From assembly GCF_008124865.1 (NCBI RefSeq), contig NZ_VNHY01000002.1:890299-954298 (forward strand): DNA of 64,000 nucleotides, written 5' to 3'. Position 1 is the stretch's first letter; each line of letters begins with the position of its first letter. The translations under genes and the position numbers were made by a program. This document shows, piece by piece, positions 19,193-27,073 of this stretch. The stretch is from Fodinibius salinus. Lineage in GTDB: Bacteria > Bacteroidota > Rhodothermia > Balneolales > Balneolaceae. Below the pieces are notes generated by a model. That model did no database searches. It saw nothing but the letters and a program-made list of their open reading frames with translations, and was not told where the DNA came from.

Positions 19193-22100
19193 ATGAGTGA
19201 AAACAATCGCTATTCGTTTTCTGATGGAACAGGTAAAATTTTAAATAGAGGAACAGTTATTTTATTTGCCTGTGCCTCTACTGATGAATTTCCTTTAGTT
19301 TCAGTAAGCGAAAGTGCAAAAAACATTTTAGGTTTTTCTACTTCCTATCTATTAGAGCGGGAGAATGGGTGGTCTGATCGTATTCACCCCGATGATAAGA
19401 CAGCTGTCTTTGAGGGATTCGAAGAAGTAATGTCCCAAGGTATAAGCATTATCAATGAATATCGGTTTAAGCGAAAAGATGGTGTTTATATTTGGTTACG
19501 GGATGAGCTTACCCTTGCCGAAGATTCCAACGGTAATGAGGTGGTTTATGGATCATCTATTGACATTACCGAGCGAAAGAAAGCAGAATTAGCACTAAAA
19601 GAAAGCCAGCGAAAATATCAGTCTATTGTCAATCACATTAATGATATTGCCTATTCGTTGGATAGCGATGGAAATATTACATTATTAAATAGCTCTTGGA
19701 CCGAACGGACGGGTTACTCGATAGATGATTGTATGGGTACGGCTTTTTGGAATTATGTACACCCAGAAGATCGCGAAAGCATTAAAAGTTTTTTTCAATC
19801 GCTTATCAAAAACCAAGGAACTGCAGAAAAGGTTTTTCGTATTGCTACTGCTGATGGTGAATTTTATTGGGCCGAAGTGTATGCCAAATGCTTAACTAAT
19901 GGTAAAGAAACCCAAGTGAATGGTACTATTATAGATATTTCCGATAACCTGGCTTATCTTGACAAGAAGGAAAAAATTAATCAGGAGCTTGACGAACGGG
20001 TAGCGCAGCATACGCAAGAGTTACGCAGTGAAATTGAAGAACGGCGGCGAGCGGAAACGAATATCCAGCAGCGACTTTCGTACGAACAGGCAATATCCGA
20101 ATGTTCGAGCTTGCTGCTGGAAAGTTCTTCTCCTAAAGCGCTAAAAGAAACCTTGGAGATTATGCGTGAAGTTACCAATGCCGATCGTGTATATCTCTAT
20201 AAAAATTTTAAGGCTGGCGGTGAGTTGCGCATACGACTGGCTGTAGAAGCTTGTGCAGATGGGGTCATTCCAAATACTAAAACTGATACATCTACACAGC
20301 TTGCCTATTCAGAAATACCATGGTGGCATAAGCAGTTGTCCAGTGGTAATATCATTAACACAGATATCGAGGATTTACCTGAAACAGAACGAGAAATTCT
20401 TGGTGCTCAGGGAGTAAAATCAGTTTTGGCCATTCCGATACGAATAGAAGAAGAGTGGTATGGTTATGTTGGTTTTGCGGATATAAAGAACAAGCGTTCA
20501 TGGAAGAATAATGAGATTCAGTTTTTAAAAACAGCAGCAAATATTATTTCAGCCCATGAAAAGCGAAAAAAGATTGAAAAATCGTTAGTTCAACAACAAA
20601 ACTATACTGAAGCAATATTAGACAGCCTGCCCAGCATTTATTTGTTAATGGACGAGGACTTTGAGTTCGAGCAATGGAATCACAATGCTGAGGAATATAC
20701 CGGTTACAGTACAGAGGAGTTTAGTCAGCTCAATGTTTTTGACCTTGTGATTCCTGAAGATCACGAAGAACTGAAAGAAGGAACAGAGCGTGTCAAAAAT
20801 CATAATAATGACAAAGGGCGGGAGCTTCGTTTACAAACAAAGTCGGGCAATGCTATTCCGTATTATTGGAGGGGACATTATATAGAATTGGATCAGCAAG
20901 AATATTTTTTGTGTGTTGGTATTGACATTACGCAGCAAAAGGAGACCGAAAAAGCACTTCTTGATGAAAAACGATTTAACGATGCGCTGATTGAAAGTAT
21001 GCCTGGTATATTCTATATGATTAATTCTGACAGTAAATTCCATCGGTGGAATCAAAATTTGGAAGACCTGTTGGGCTATTCTTCGGAAGAGTTGAAGTCT
21101 ATAGGACCAGTTGATGTCTTTGATAAAGAAGAATTTGAACAGGTTGATAAAAAAATAAAAGAGGTTTATGAGATAGGCCAGTCCGAATTAGAGGCAGAAA
21201 TCGTAGCTAAAGATGGTTCAAAAACTCCATACTACTTTACCGGTAGGCTTTTTTCCAGAGGTGGCGATGAATATCTTGTTGGGGTAGGACAGGATATTTC
21301 GGAGCAAAAGAAGGCTCGGGAACAGCTCAAGAAGAGCGAAGAGCTTTTCCGGAATTTGTTTTTAAAAGCCCCGGCGGCCATAGTAATGGTGGATCCAGAC
21401 AATAATATTCAAGATGTAAACGAAAGTTTTGAACAACTTTTTGGCTACGAGGAAGAAGAAATAGTAGGTAAGGATGTAGATGAGGAACTGGTGCCCGAAC
21501 AGCGCATGGAAGAAGCTCCCCAGTTTTTAGATGAAGAATTTATTGAAAAGAAGTTTCATATAGAGTCACAGCGGTTAACAAAGGATGGAGAACTTATAGA
21601 TGTTTATGTGGCGCCTATACCGGTTTATGTGGATGGGACCCCCATTGCTGCTTTTGGCATGTATATCGATATTTCTGAGCAGAAAACGTATGAGAAGGAG
21701 CTTCAGAAATCCCTTGAAGAAAAGAAGATGCTGCTTAAAGAAGTTCATCATCGTATAAAGAATAATTTAGCGGTAGTTACGGGGCTCATTCAGCTTCAAT
21801 TGTATGAAACCGAGAATCCAGAAGTACGGGCTACACTCGAAGAAAGTGAAAGCAGAATTCAAACGATTGGTTTAATTCACGAAAAAATATATAACTCTCA
21901 GACATTGTCGGGGGTATCGTGTGAGGCATATATCGGGGATCTTGTTGAAACAATTAGCAAAACCAATAAGATGGATAAGGAAGTTACTATATCGAAAAGC
22001 ATTGATGATATTCATCTAAATACTGGACAGGCTGTCCCCTTTGCGCTTTTGGTGAATGAGATAGTTACCAATTCATATAAATATGCGTTTGAAGATCAGA

Positions 22101-22342
22101 CAGAAGGAAAAATTAAGATTGACATAAGCAGGGAAGGAGATGAGCTTCATGCCGAAATCAGAGATAACGGAAAAGGGCTGCCGGACGATTTTGCGGAAGA
22201 AAATGTTGATAGTTTGGGGATGACGCTGGTTCAAAACTTTATAAATCAGCTGGGAGCCAAGGGGCACTTTAAAAATGACAATGGTACTTGTCTGGAACTT
22301 AGCTTTGAGATTGAAGAACCCACTACAGGTCCGGAGTCATAA
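19193..22342 (+). CDS. Multi-PAS/GAF sensor histidine kinase, HisKA_2 type
   Basis: A 1049-aa soluble kinase without membrane helices. Order of modules by eye: PAS at about 25-140 (RIHPDDKTAVFEGFEE, GSSIDITERKKAE), PAS at 145-255, a coiled-coil linker (YLDKKEKINQELDERVAQ onward), GAF at about 300-455, three further PAS domains at about 465-590, 595-710 and 715-835, then HisKA_2 with the phospho-histidine motif KEVHHRIKNNLAVVTGLIQL near 855, and a HATPase domain (ALLVNEIVTNSYKYAF, IRDNGKGLPDDF, LGMTLVQNFINQLGA). This kinase class usually answers light, redox or small ligands inside the cell. No response-regulator gene is adjacent, so its partner is unknown. It is convergent with msrA. Confidence 0.93.
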   Translation: MSENNRYSFSDGTGKILNRGTVILFACASTDEFPLVSVSESAKNILGFSTSYLLERENGWSDRIHPDDKTAVFEGFEEVMSQGISIINEYRFKRKDGVYIWLRDELTLAEDSNGNEVVYGSSIDITERKKAELALKESQRKYQSIVNHINDIAYSLDSDGNITLLNSSWTERTGYSIDDCMGTAFWNYVHPEDRESIKSFFQSLIKNQGTAEKVFRIATADGEFYWAEVYAKCLTNGKETQVNGTIIDISDNLAYLDKKEKINQELDERVAQHTQELRSEIEERRRAETNIQQRLSYEQAISECSSLLLESSSPKALKETLEIMREVTNADRVYLYKNFKAGGELRIRLAVEACADGVIPNTKTDTSTQLAYSEIPWWHKQLSSGNIINTDIEDLPETEREILGAQGVKSVLAIPIRIEEEWYGYVGFADIKNKRSWKNNEIQFLKTAANIISAHEKRKKIEKSLVQQQNYTEAILDSLPSIYLLMDEDFEFEQWNHNAEEYTGYSTEEFSQLNVFDLVIPEDHEELKEGTERVKNHNNDKGRELRLQTKSGNAIPYYWRGHYIELDQQEYFLCVGIDITQQKETEKALLDEKRFNDALIESMPGIFYMINSDSKFHRWNQNLEDLLGYSSEELKSIGPVDVFDKEEFEQVDKKIKEVYEIGQSELEAEIVAKDGSKTPYYFTGRLFSRGGDEYLVGVGQDISEQKKAREQLKKSEELFRNLFLKAPAAIVMVDPDNNIQDVNESFEQLFGYEEEEIVGKDVDEELVPEQRMEEAPQFLDEEFIEKKFHIESQRLTKDGELIDVYVAPIPVYVDGTPIAAFGMYIDISEQKTYEKELQKSLEEKKMLLKEVHHRIKNNLAVVTGLIQLQLYETENPEVRATLEESESRIQTIGLIHEKIYNSQTLSGVSCEAYIGDLVETISKTNKMDKEVTISKSIDDIHLNTGQAVPFALLVNEIVTNSYKYAFEDQTEGKIKIDISREGDELHAEIRDNGKGLPDDFAEENVDSLGMTLVQNFINQLGAKGHFKNDNGTCLELSFEIEEPTTGPES

Positions 22343-22364
22343 GTATTACAGTAACTTCATGAGC

Positions 22365-22922
22365 TTATTCCGTCATTTCTTTTTTAAGAAGATCTGGAAA
22401 TTTGTTGTGCAGCTTTCGCAATTTTGGAGCAATAACAGCTGAGCAGTACCCGGCATTAGGATTGCTTTTGTAGTAGTTGTGATGATGATCTTCTGCTTCA
22501 GAAAAATTAGAAAGGGCTTCAATATCCGTAACAATGGGATCATCCCAAAGATTGGAATTATCTGTCTCATCCAGTAACCGTATCGCCACTTTCTTTTGCT
22601 GTTGATTATGATAAAAAATAACCGAGCGATATTGGGTGCCCACATCGGCACCCTGTCGGTTTTTAGTAGTAGGATTGTGCGTGTGCCAAAAAACAGTGAG
22701 TAGCTGCTTGTATGAAATAACATCGGGATTAAAAGTGATACGCGCTACTTCGGCGTGGCCTGTCTTTCCAGAGCAAACTTGTTTATAAGTGGGGTTTTGA
22801 ACTTGTCCGCCGGCATAGCCGGGCACTACCGATGTTACGCCCTTTAGCTGTTGGAATACTGCTTCAACACACCAAAAACAGCCGGCACCCAAAGTTGCTT
22901 GTTCCAGATTTTGGTTATCCAT
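22365..22922 (-). CDS. msrA: Peptide-methionine (S)-S-oxide reductase MsrA
   Basis: Repairs oxidised methionine (S-epimer) in proteins. The 185-aa protein has the catalytic GAGCFWCVEAVFQQLKGV block at residues 12-29, the GYAGG segment, and the VFWHTHNPTTKNRQGADVGTQYRSVIF block, all diagnostic. The C-terminus includes YYKSNPNAGYCSAVIAPK with a Cys in the recycling position. There is no signal peptide, so it is cytoplasmic, and no MsrB fusion. Nearby OsmC and DUF1801 genes on the same strand hint at a loose oxidative-stress neighbourhood, but spacers of 50-80 bases do not prove an operon. Confidence 0.97.
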   Translation of the reverse strand: MDNQNLEQATLGAGCFWCVEAVFQQLKGVTSVVPGYAGGQVQNPTYKQVCSGKTGHAEVARITFNPDVISYKQLLTVFWHTHNPTTKNRQGADVGTQYRSVIFYHNQQQKKVAIRLLDETDNSNLWDDPIVTDIEALSNFSEAEDHHHNYYKSNPNAGYCSAVIAPKLRKLHNKFPDLLKKEMTE

Positions 22923-23004
22923 ACATTTATAGGATTTGGATCAATTTTACTTGTGCCAAGTCAGCAGTACATTGCTATACTGTGCTTTACGACCTCACAT
23001 ATTA

Positions 23005-23448
23005 TTACTTTCGCGTTTCTTCGTATGCGGCAATAAAATCTTCGGGTGTATGTTTGGCAATAATTGTAGCGATGGCATCAAGCGGAAGGTCATTAATATT
23101 TTGGAAACGCAAGCAGGATCGCCCCATATCCATGGGCTTGTTGGCTTCCTCAAACTGTTCTTCCAACCAGTCTTGCAGTTCTTCATCCTGATAAACTGAC
23201 ATCAAATACAGCGCATTGTGTTTTTTTTGCGCAGCAAGCCCCAAGTAGTTAAGCGGCTGATTGTTGTAGGTATCGGGATAGGTTTCGAGAGGTATTTCAT
23301 AGCTGATCATGCCCCAGTTCATTGTTTCCTCATAGCCATCAGGAAGGTTGTTAAGGATCAACTCTCGTATTTTTTCGATTGTCTCCCGGCGAAATTCAGG
23401 AAGTTCTTGAATATACTCTTCAACAGTTTCTGCAGTACTTTTTGCCAT
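23005..23448 (-). CDS. DUF1801 family protein
   Basis: A 147-aa soluble protein of the DUF1801 (YdhG-like) family: TVEEYIQELPEFRRETIEKIRELI at the N-terminus, then EETMNWGMISYEIP, the family's best conserved block, and LNYLGLAAQKKHNALYLM. A C-terminal CLRFQNINDLPLDAIATIIAK segment also fits. Some members have been linked to iron handling (frataxin-like fold), but the biochemical role is unsettled. Same strand as msrA, which lies 82 bases downstream. Confidence 0.87.
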   Translation of the reverse strand: MAKSTAETVEEYIQELPEFRRETIEKIRELILNNLPDGYEETMNWGMISYEIPLETYPDTYNNQPLNYLGLAAQKKHNALYLMSVYQDEELQDWLEEQFEEANKPMDMGRSCLRFQNINDLPLDAIATIIAKHTPEDFIAAYEETRK

Positions 23449-23499
23449 AATGCGAAGTATAGTTAAAATTGAATGATCATTTTGTAAATAGCCCCAAAG

Positions 23500-23979
23500 T
23501 TAAGAAGATCTATCCATGTTTGCATTAATTGATATCTCCGTTTTTACCGAATGAGCGATATAACAGCGCTCATGGGCTCGGTGATGTAAACTTTCAAAAG
23601 TCTTTGCGTCAGGTTTTTTGTTTTCCTGGAAGCGTACGCTTGGTTGTAATGTAACATTTGTGATGGCTAATTTTCCTTCTTTATTTTTTCCCATTTGTCC
23701 TTCGGCCTCATCAGAATAGCGATTGATAACATATCCTGCATCTGCAGCTATCGACAGGAACCAAAGCATGTGGCAGCTTGCGAGTGATGCTACAAAAGCT
23801 TCTTCGGGGTCCAGAGCATGTCCATCGGTCAAATGCTCGGGGACTACCTCAGCAGAGGCGGCGGCGGGAACGGTTAGTCCTTCATTAAATATCCACTGAT
23901 GCTTGCGTGAGTAGTTTTGATCAACAAAGGAAGCCTCCGTTTTTCGCTGCCATGTAATTTTTGCCTGATGTGTACTCAT
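23500..23979 (-). CDS. OsmC/Ohr-family peroxiredoxin-like protein
   Basis: A 159-aa protein with the OsmC fold. The two redox cysteines are present: one in ASLASCHMLWFLSIAADAGY (about residue 70) and one in HHRAHERCYIAHSV (about residue 135). Family members reduce organic hydroperoxides through these cysteines, with lipoylated protein or thiols as donor. It looks closer to OsmC-like general members than to Ohr proper, judged only from the long DPEEAFVASLASCHM block. Acts in the cytoplasm. Single gene, same strand as the DUF1801 gene. Confidence 0.92.
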   Translation of the reverse strand: MSTHQAKITWQRKTEASFVDQNYSRKHQWIFNEGLTVPAAASAEVVPEHLTDGHALDPEEAFVASLASCHMLWFLSIAADAGYVINRYSDEAEGQMGKNKEGKLAITNVTLQPSVRFQENKKPDAKTFESLHHRAHERCYIAHSVKTEISINANMDRSS

Positions 23980-24123
23980 AATGCTACCTAATCTTTTTAG
24001 ACAAGAGTCGTTGATTGTATCCCCTAAGGGCGAAATATAATATTACCGAGTAAAAACGTACAGAATTCTTTTATTGCAGGGAATCATCTAAAAGCCGCAT
24101 CCGGGTTGATTAAAAGTATTTGG

Positions 24124-24462
24124 TTAGCAGAGCTTTTTGCCGTTGGGTAACTTGTCTTCCGGGGTAGCCAGAATTACATCTTCATTTTCATCATAAAAAC
24201 CCGTTACCAAGCATTCCGACATAAAGGGACCAATCTGTTTGTCCGGTAGATTTACGACTCCAATTACCTGCTTCCCCACAAGATCTTCGGTAGTATAATG
24301 CTCGGTAATTTGCGCACTGCTTTTCTTGATGCCAATTTCATCCCCAAAATTGACTGTTAGCTTATAGGCAGGCTTTCGCGCTTCAGGGAATTTGTCCGCT
24401 TCAATAATAGTTCCGACCCGTAGATCAACGGCTTGAAACTGCTCCCAACTTATGGTATCCAT
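24124..24462 (-). CDS. csaA: tRNA-binding protein CsaA
   Basis: A 112-aa protein consisting of one EMAP/TyrRS-beta-type tRNA-binding OB-fold: FQAVDLRVGTIIEADKFPEA, LTVNFGDEIGIKKSSAQI, VIGVVNLPDKQIGPFMSECLV, matching the full length of CsaA (about 110 aa). I chose the ATG at 24462; an in-frame ATG at 24495 would sit inside the terminator hairpin of the upstream tRNA gene and add 11 non-conserved residues. CsaA has been described as a tRNA-binding protein with chaperone-like effects linked to the Sec pathway in Bacillus. The gene begins only about 20 bases past that tRNA-Leu terminator. Confidence 0.92.
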   Translation of the reverse strand: MDTISWEQFQAVDLRVGTIIEADKFPEARKPAYKLTVNFGDEIGIKKSSAQITEHYTTEDLVGKQVIGVVNLPDKQIGPFMSECLVTGFYDENEDVILATPEDKLPNGKKLC

Positions 24463-24481
24463 AAAACTTGTGAATTTATAT

Positions 24482-24516
24482 AAAAACCCTTGCAAGCCAT
24501 AGACTTACAAGGGTTT
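24482..24516 (-). terminator. Terminator hairpin between tRNA-Leu and csaA
   Basis: On the minus strand, AAACCCTTG pairs with CAAGGGTTT, with an inner TAAG/CTTG pairing, and the hairpin runs into a TTTTT stretch. It begins 4 bases beyond the tRNA 3' end and stops about 20 bases before the csaA ATG, so it likely ends the tRNA transcript while letting a fraction continue into csaA. Confidence 0.75.
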
Positions 24517-24519
24517 GTG

Positions 24520-24604
24520 TGCCCTGGACTGGAGTCGAACCAGCACTCCCATAATGAGAACTGACCCCTCAAGCCAGCGCGTCTACCAATTCCGCCACCA
24601 GGGC
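24520..24604 (-). tRNA. tRNA-Leu(GAG)
   Basis: An 85-nt cloverleaf: acceptor GCCCTGG/CCAGGGC, anticodon arm CTGGC-TTGAGGG-GTCAG giving anticodon GAG (reads CUC/CUU leucine codons), a long variable arm typical of type II tRNAs, and T arm with GGTTCGACTCC. CCA is not encoded. A hairpin terminator follows at once. Confidence 0.97.
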
Positions 24605-24689
24605 AAAGGTCAATTTTTAGAGGTTTCGAATATACGATTTAATCCCCAAAAAACGAATATCATTCAGATGAATAATACGGTCTAGGATA

Positions 24690-25235
24690 TTACATCTCAG
24701 CAAGTTGATCCTGTACATACTCATTTTCTGGCGCCATCTTGTTGGCCTGCTCGTAATAGGTTTTTGCTTTAGCCTCTTGCCCGGCTCGCTGCATCAGGTC
24801 GCCCATCAAAATCCAATTTTCTACATCCTTGGGATTCTGCTTGATGCGATCCAGAAGGTAAGTGATAGCTTCATCTCCCTGATCATTCATAATCATATGC
24901 AACACCTTATTACGGTGAGCAGCTGCAGAATCATCAAGTTCTATAGCTTTGTCAATATCCTTGATGGACTCGTCCATATTTTCTAGCTGCAGGTTGGCAA
25001 ATCCGCGAAGATTGTAGAAGCCACTTTTTTGATCTTCACGTTCAATAGCTTTATCCAGGGCTGTAATACTTTTTTCCCACTGGTTCAGCTTTTGAAATAC
25101 CATCCCCTCCAAGTGATATCCATCGGCGGATTCAGAATCCATTTTCTGTAGCTGATGCGATATGTCGAGGGCATGATCATAATCACCTTCATGCAAAAGG
25201 GCTAATCCTTCTTCAAGCTGTTCTTCAAAATTCAT
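24690..25235 (-). CDS. TPR-repeat protein
   Basis: A 181-aa soluble protein made of about five tetratricopeptide repeats from residue 3 to the end: EEQLEEGLALLHEGDYDHAL, DGYHLEGMVFQKLNQWEKSI, SGFYNLRGFANLQLENMDES, then less regular units and ENWILMGDLMQRAGQEAKAK. No signal peptide or membrane helix, so it is probably a cytoplasmic protein-protein adaptor. It is the last gene of a minus-strand run beginning at dnaA, with 88 bases separating it from the DUF4834-like gene. Its partner is unknown. Confidence 0.87.
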   Translation of the reverse strand: MNFEEQLEEGLALLHEGDYDHALDISHQLQKMDSESADGYHLEGMVFQKLNQWEKSITALDKAIEREDQKSGFYNLRGFANLQLENMDESIKDIDKAIELDDSAAAHRNKVLHMIMNDQGDEAITYLLDRIKQNPKDVENWILMGDLMQRAGQEAKAKTYYEQANKMAPENEYVQDQLAEM

Positions 25236-25323
25236 GCGTTATAACTGCTTTTCTCGTTAGTTTTAAATGTAGGATGTTTTATTGCGATCAATAATAACAG
25301 TAAAGATAAGCAAAACTGTGATC

Positions 25324-25584
25324 TTAGTCAGACATTTTGGAAGAGGAATTTTCTTCGTCGGTGATGTCCTCAAATTCGGCTTCTTCAATTTCTTCAAAGT
25401 TTTGCGACTGGTTATTATTCTGCTGGTCTTGTTGCTGTTGTTGAGAAAACTGCTGAAAGTTACGGTAAAAAAAGTTAGCCTTCCGCTGGTTTTTACTCGT
25501 GTTATCAGACGGCAAAAACAGACGACTGATGATCTTCACCAGAAAATACATAACTACTAAAAATAAAAGCGTGCGTAAAAACAT
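25324..25584 (-). CDS. Small membrane protein, DUF4834-like
   Basis: An 86-aa protein with one N-terminal membrane helix (about 3-24, LRTLLFLVVMYFLVKII), a basic segment, a glutamine/asparagine-rich stretch near residues 45-60 and an acidic tail (EEIEEAEFEDITDEE). This helix-basic-acidic layout matches the DUF4834 small proteins of Bacteroidota, where the tail typically carries FEDI/YEEI motifs. Function unknown. Its ATG overlaps the stop of the deoxynucleoside kinase gene (TAATG), so the two are coupled in translation; the Q/N run is low-complexity and may vary between strains. Confidence 0.68.
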   Translation of the reverse strand: MFLRTLLFLVVMYFLVKIISRLFLPSDNTSKNQRKANFFYRNFQQFSQQQQQDQQNNNQSQNFEEIEEAEFEDITDEENSSSKMSD

Positions 25585-26234
25585 TACTGATCGTTGGGAA
25601 TGATATGAATGTGGGTGTTACCGCGTACCGGTTGTTCAAAAATTTGCTCTTCTATATAATCTAAGTGTTTTTTATTACTAACGAAATCAATCTCAGAAGT
25701 ATTAATGGTCATCAGGGGGGATTTATTGTAGTGATGGAAAAAATGATTGTAAGCATCACTGAGATCCTGCAGGTATGAACGAGAAATATGCCGCTCATAC
25801 TCCCGATCGCGTTCTCGGATATTTTGCATCAGGCGATCAACATTTGACTGTAGGTAAATGACCAGATCGGGCTTGGCAGATATCCCCGTCATGATATTAA
25901 AAATAGAATCGTAGAGGGCAAGTTCATCATCCTGCAGGTTAAGCCGCGCAAAAATACGGTCCTTTTCGAAGATATAATCAGAAATGGTCATCTGCTGGAA
26001 CAAGTCTTTGCTCAGCATTTTTTGTTGTTGCTTAAAGCGGCTGGCCAAAAAGGACATCTGTGTAGGAAAAGCATACCGTTCGCGGTCTTCATAAAACTTG
26101 GGTAAAAACGGGTTTTCATCAAACTCTTCAAGTACAAGACGGGCATTTCGACGTTCAGTTAACAGCTTGGCCAACGAGGTTTTACCAACGCCTATAACAC
26201 CTTCTATTGCAATAAATTCAAATTGGTTCTCCAT
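25584..26234 (-). CDS. Deoxynucleoside kinase
   Basis: A 216-aa member of the deoxynucleoside kinase (dNK/dGK-dAK) family, which phosphorylates deoxynucleosides in nucleotide salvage. Visible: the P-loop AIEGVIGVGKTSLAKLL at 7-24, the EFDENPFLPKFYEDRERYAFPTQ block near 37-58 with substrate-side Glu, the ISDYIFEKDRIFA segment near 87-99 and the lid-like Arg-rich NIRERDREYERHI near 138-150. The base specificity cannot be set by eye. It follows folK by 2 bases and overlaps the next small membrane-protein gene, within the dnaA-folB-folK run. Confidence 0.9.
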   Translation of the reverse strand: MENQFEFIAIEGVIGVGKTSLAKLLTERRNARLVLEEFDENPFLPKFYEDRERYAFPTQMSFLASRFKQQQKMLSKDLFQQMTISDYIFEKDRIFARLNLQDDELALYDSIFNIMTGISAKPDLVIYLQSNVDRLMQNIRERDREYERHISRSYLQDLSDAYNHFFHHYNKSPLMTINTSEIDFVSNKKHLDYIEEQIFEQPVRGNTHIHIIPNDQ

Positions 26235-26236
26235 GG

Positions 26237-26725
26237 TTACCAGTGCAGATCAGTTTTTTCAACTCGTAAATTGGCAGCCTCATTAATAAGCATGTCGATA
26301 GGCGTCTTTGTTTTGGGATCCTTCCAGTCGGGTATAAGTTCTTTTAGTGGTTCTAGTACAAATAATCGCTTGTGATATTCAGGATGGGGAATTATAAGAT
26401 TATCCGTTTTAATCACCAAGTGACCGTACGAAATAATATCGAGGTCGATGGTGCGGGCACTCCACCGCGGTTGGTCAGCTGATCGCCCATGTGCTTGCTC
26501 AAAATTTTTAAATGCTTGAATAAGCGGAGCGGGATCTTTGGATACTGTGATCTGAACGACAGCATTATAAAAGTCCCGATCTGAGGGGCCTACGGGTTCG
26601 GTAATATAAATTGATGATTTTTGAAATGAGGACTCGGAAATATCCGTCAGAAATTCTTTTGCATCAGTAAGATGCTGTTGCCGGTTGCCTACATTAGAAC
26701 CCAGTGCTACTACTGCCGTTGCCAT
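26237..26725 (-). CDS. folK: HPPK: 2-amino-4-hydroxy-6-hydroxymethyldihydropteridine pyrophosphokinase
   Basis: Adds pyrophosphate to hydroxymethyl-dihydropterin in folate synthesis. The protein of 162 aa starts [15 protein letters not shown], has [20 protein letters not shown] and the diagnostic HPPK block [16 protein letters not shown] near residue 88-103 with the metal-binding Asp pair, then [15 protein letters not shown]. The ATG at 26725 was chosen over a TTG 9 bases upstream because it begins exactly at the conserved strand. It overlaps folB, the previous pathway enzyme, by 16 bases, so the two are translationally linked. Confidence 0.96.
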   Translation of the reverse strand: MATAVVALGSNVGNRQQHLTDAKEFLTDISESSFQKSSIYITEPVGPSDRDFYNAVVQITVSKDPAPLIQAFKNFEQAHGRSADQPRWSARTIDLDIISYGHLVIKTDNLIIPHPEYHKRLFVLEPLKELIPDWKDPKTKTPIDMLINEAANLRVEKTDLHW

Positions 26726-27072
26726 GTCATGCAAATTTCGGAATGGTCGGTTTTGGTTTGTAGGGGAGGACTGATCTTACGTACTTTTACCTCGAGTTGG
26801 TGGGTCTGATCAAATGTTGCAAAAAGCTTGTCACCTATTTTTTTGGCCAGCGTCTCAATGAGTTTTACAGATGGCCCTTCCATTACGGAATGGACAATTT
26901 TTTCAGCCTGTTGGTAGTCAATTGTTTTATCCAGCTCGTCTGAGCTGCCGGCTTCACGAAGATGGGCAGAAAAGATGAGATCCACTTCAAAATTATTTCC
27001 GTTTTTGCGTTCCTCCTCATAGTATCCGTGGAGGGCGTGAAAGTGGAGGCCTTTGAGCGTTAGGGTTTCCAT
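26710..27072 (-). CDS. folB: Dihydroneopterin aldolase
   Basis: Makes 6-hydroxymethyl-dihydropterin, the substrate of FolK. The 120-aa protein has the family start [25 protein letters not shown] with the active-site Glu/His region, VDLIFSAHL, and [19 protein letters not shown], then [15 protein letters not shown] ending. An upstream in-frame start at 27201 would run through the dnaA 3' end and add 43 residues unlike the family, so the ATG at 27072 is preferred. It lies 1 base past the dnaA stop (27074), so dnaA, folB and folK are probably one transcript. Confidence 0.95.
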   Translation of the reverse strand: METLTLKGLHFHALHGYYEEERKNGNNFEVDLIFSAHLREAGSSDELDKTIDYQQAEKIVHSVMEGPSVKLIETLAKKIGDKLFATFDQTHQLEVKVRKISPPLQTKTDHSEICMTWQRQ

Positions 27073-27073
27073 C

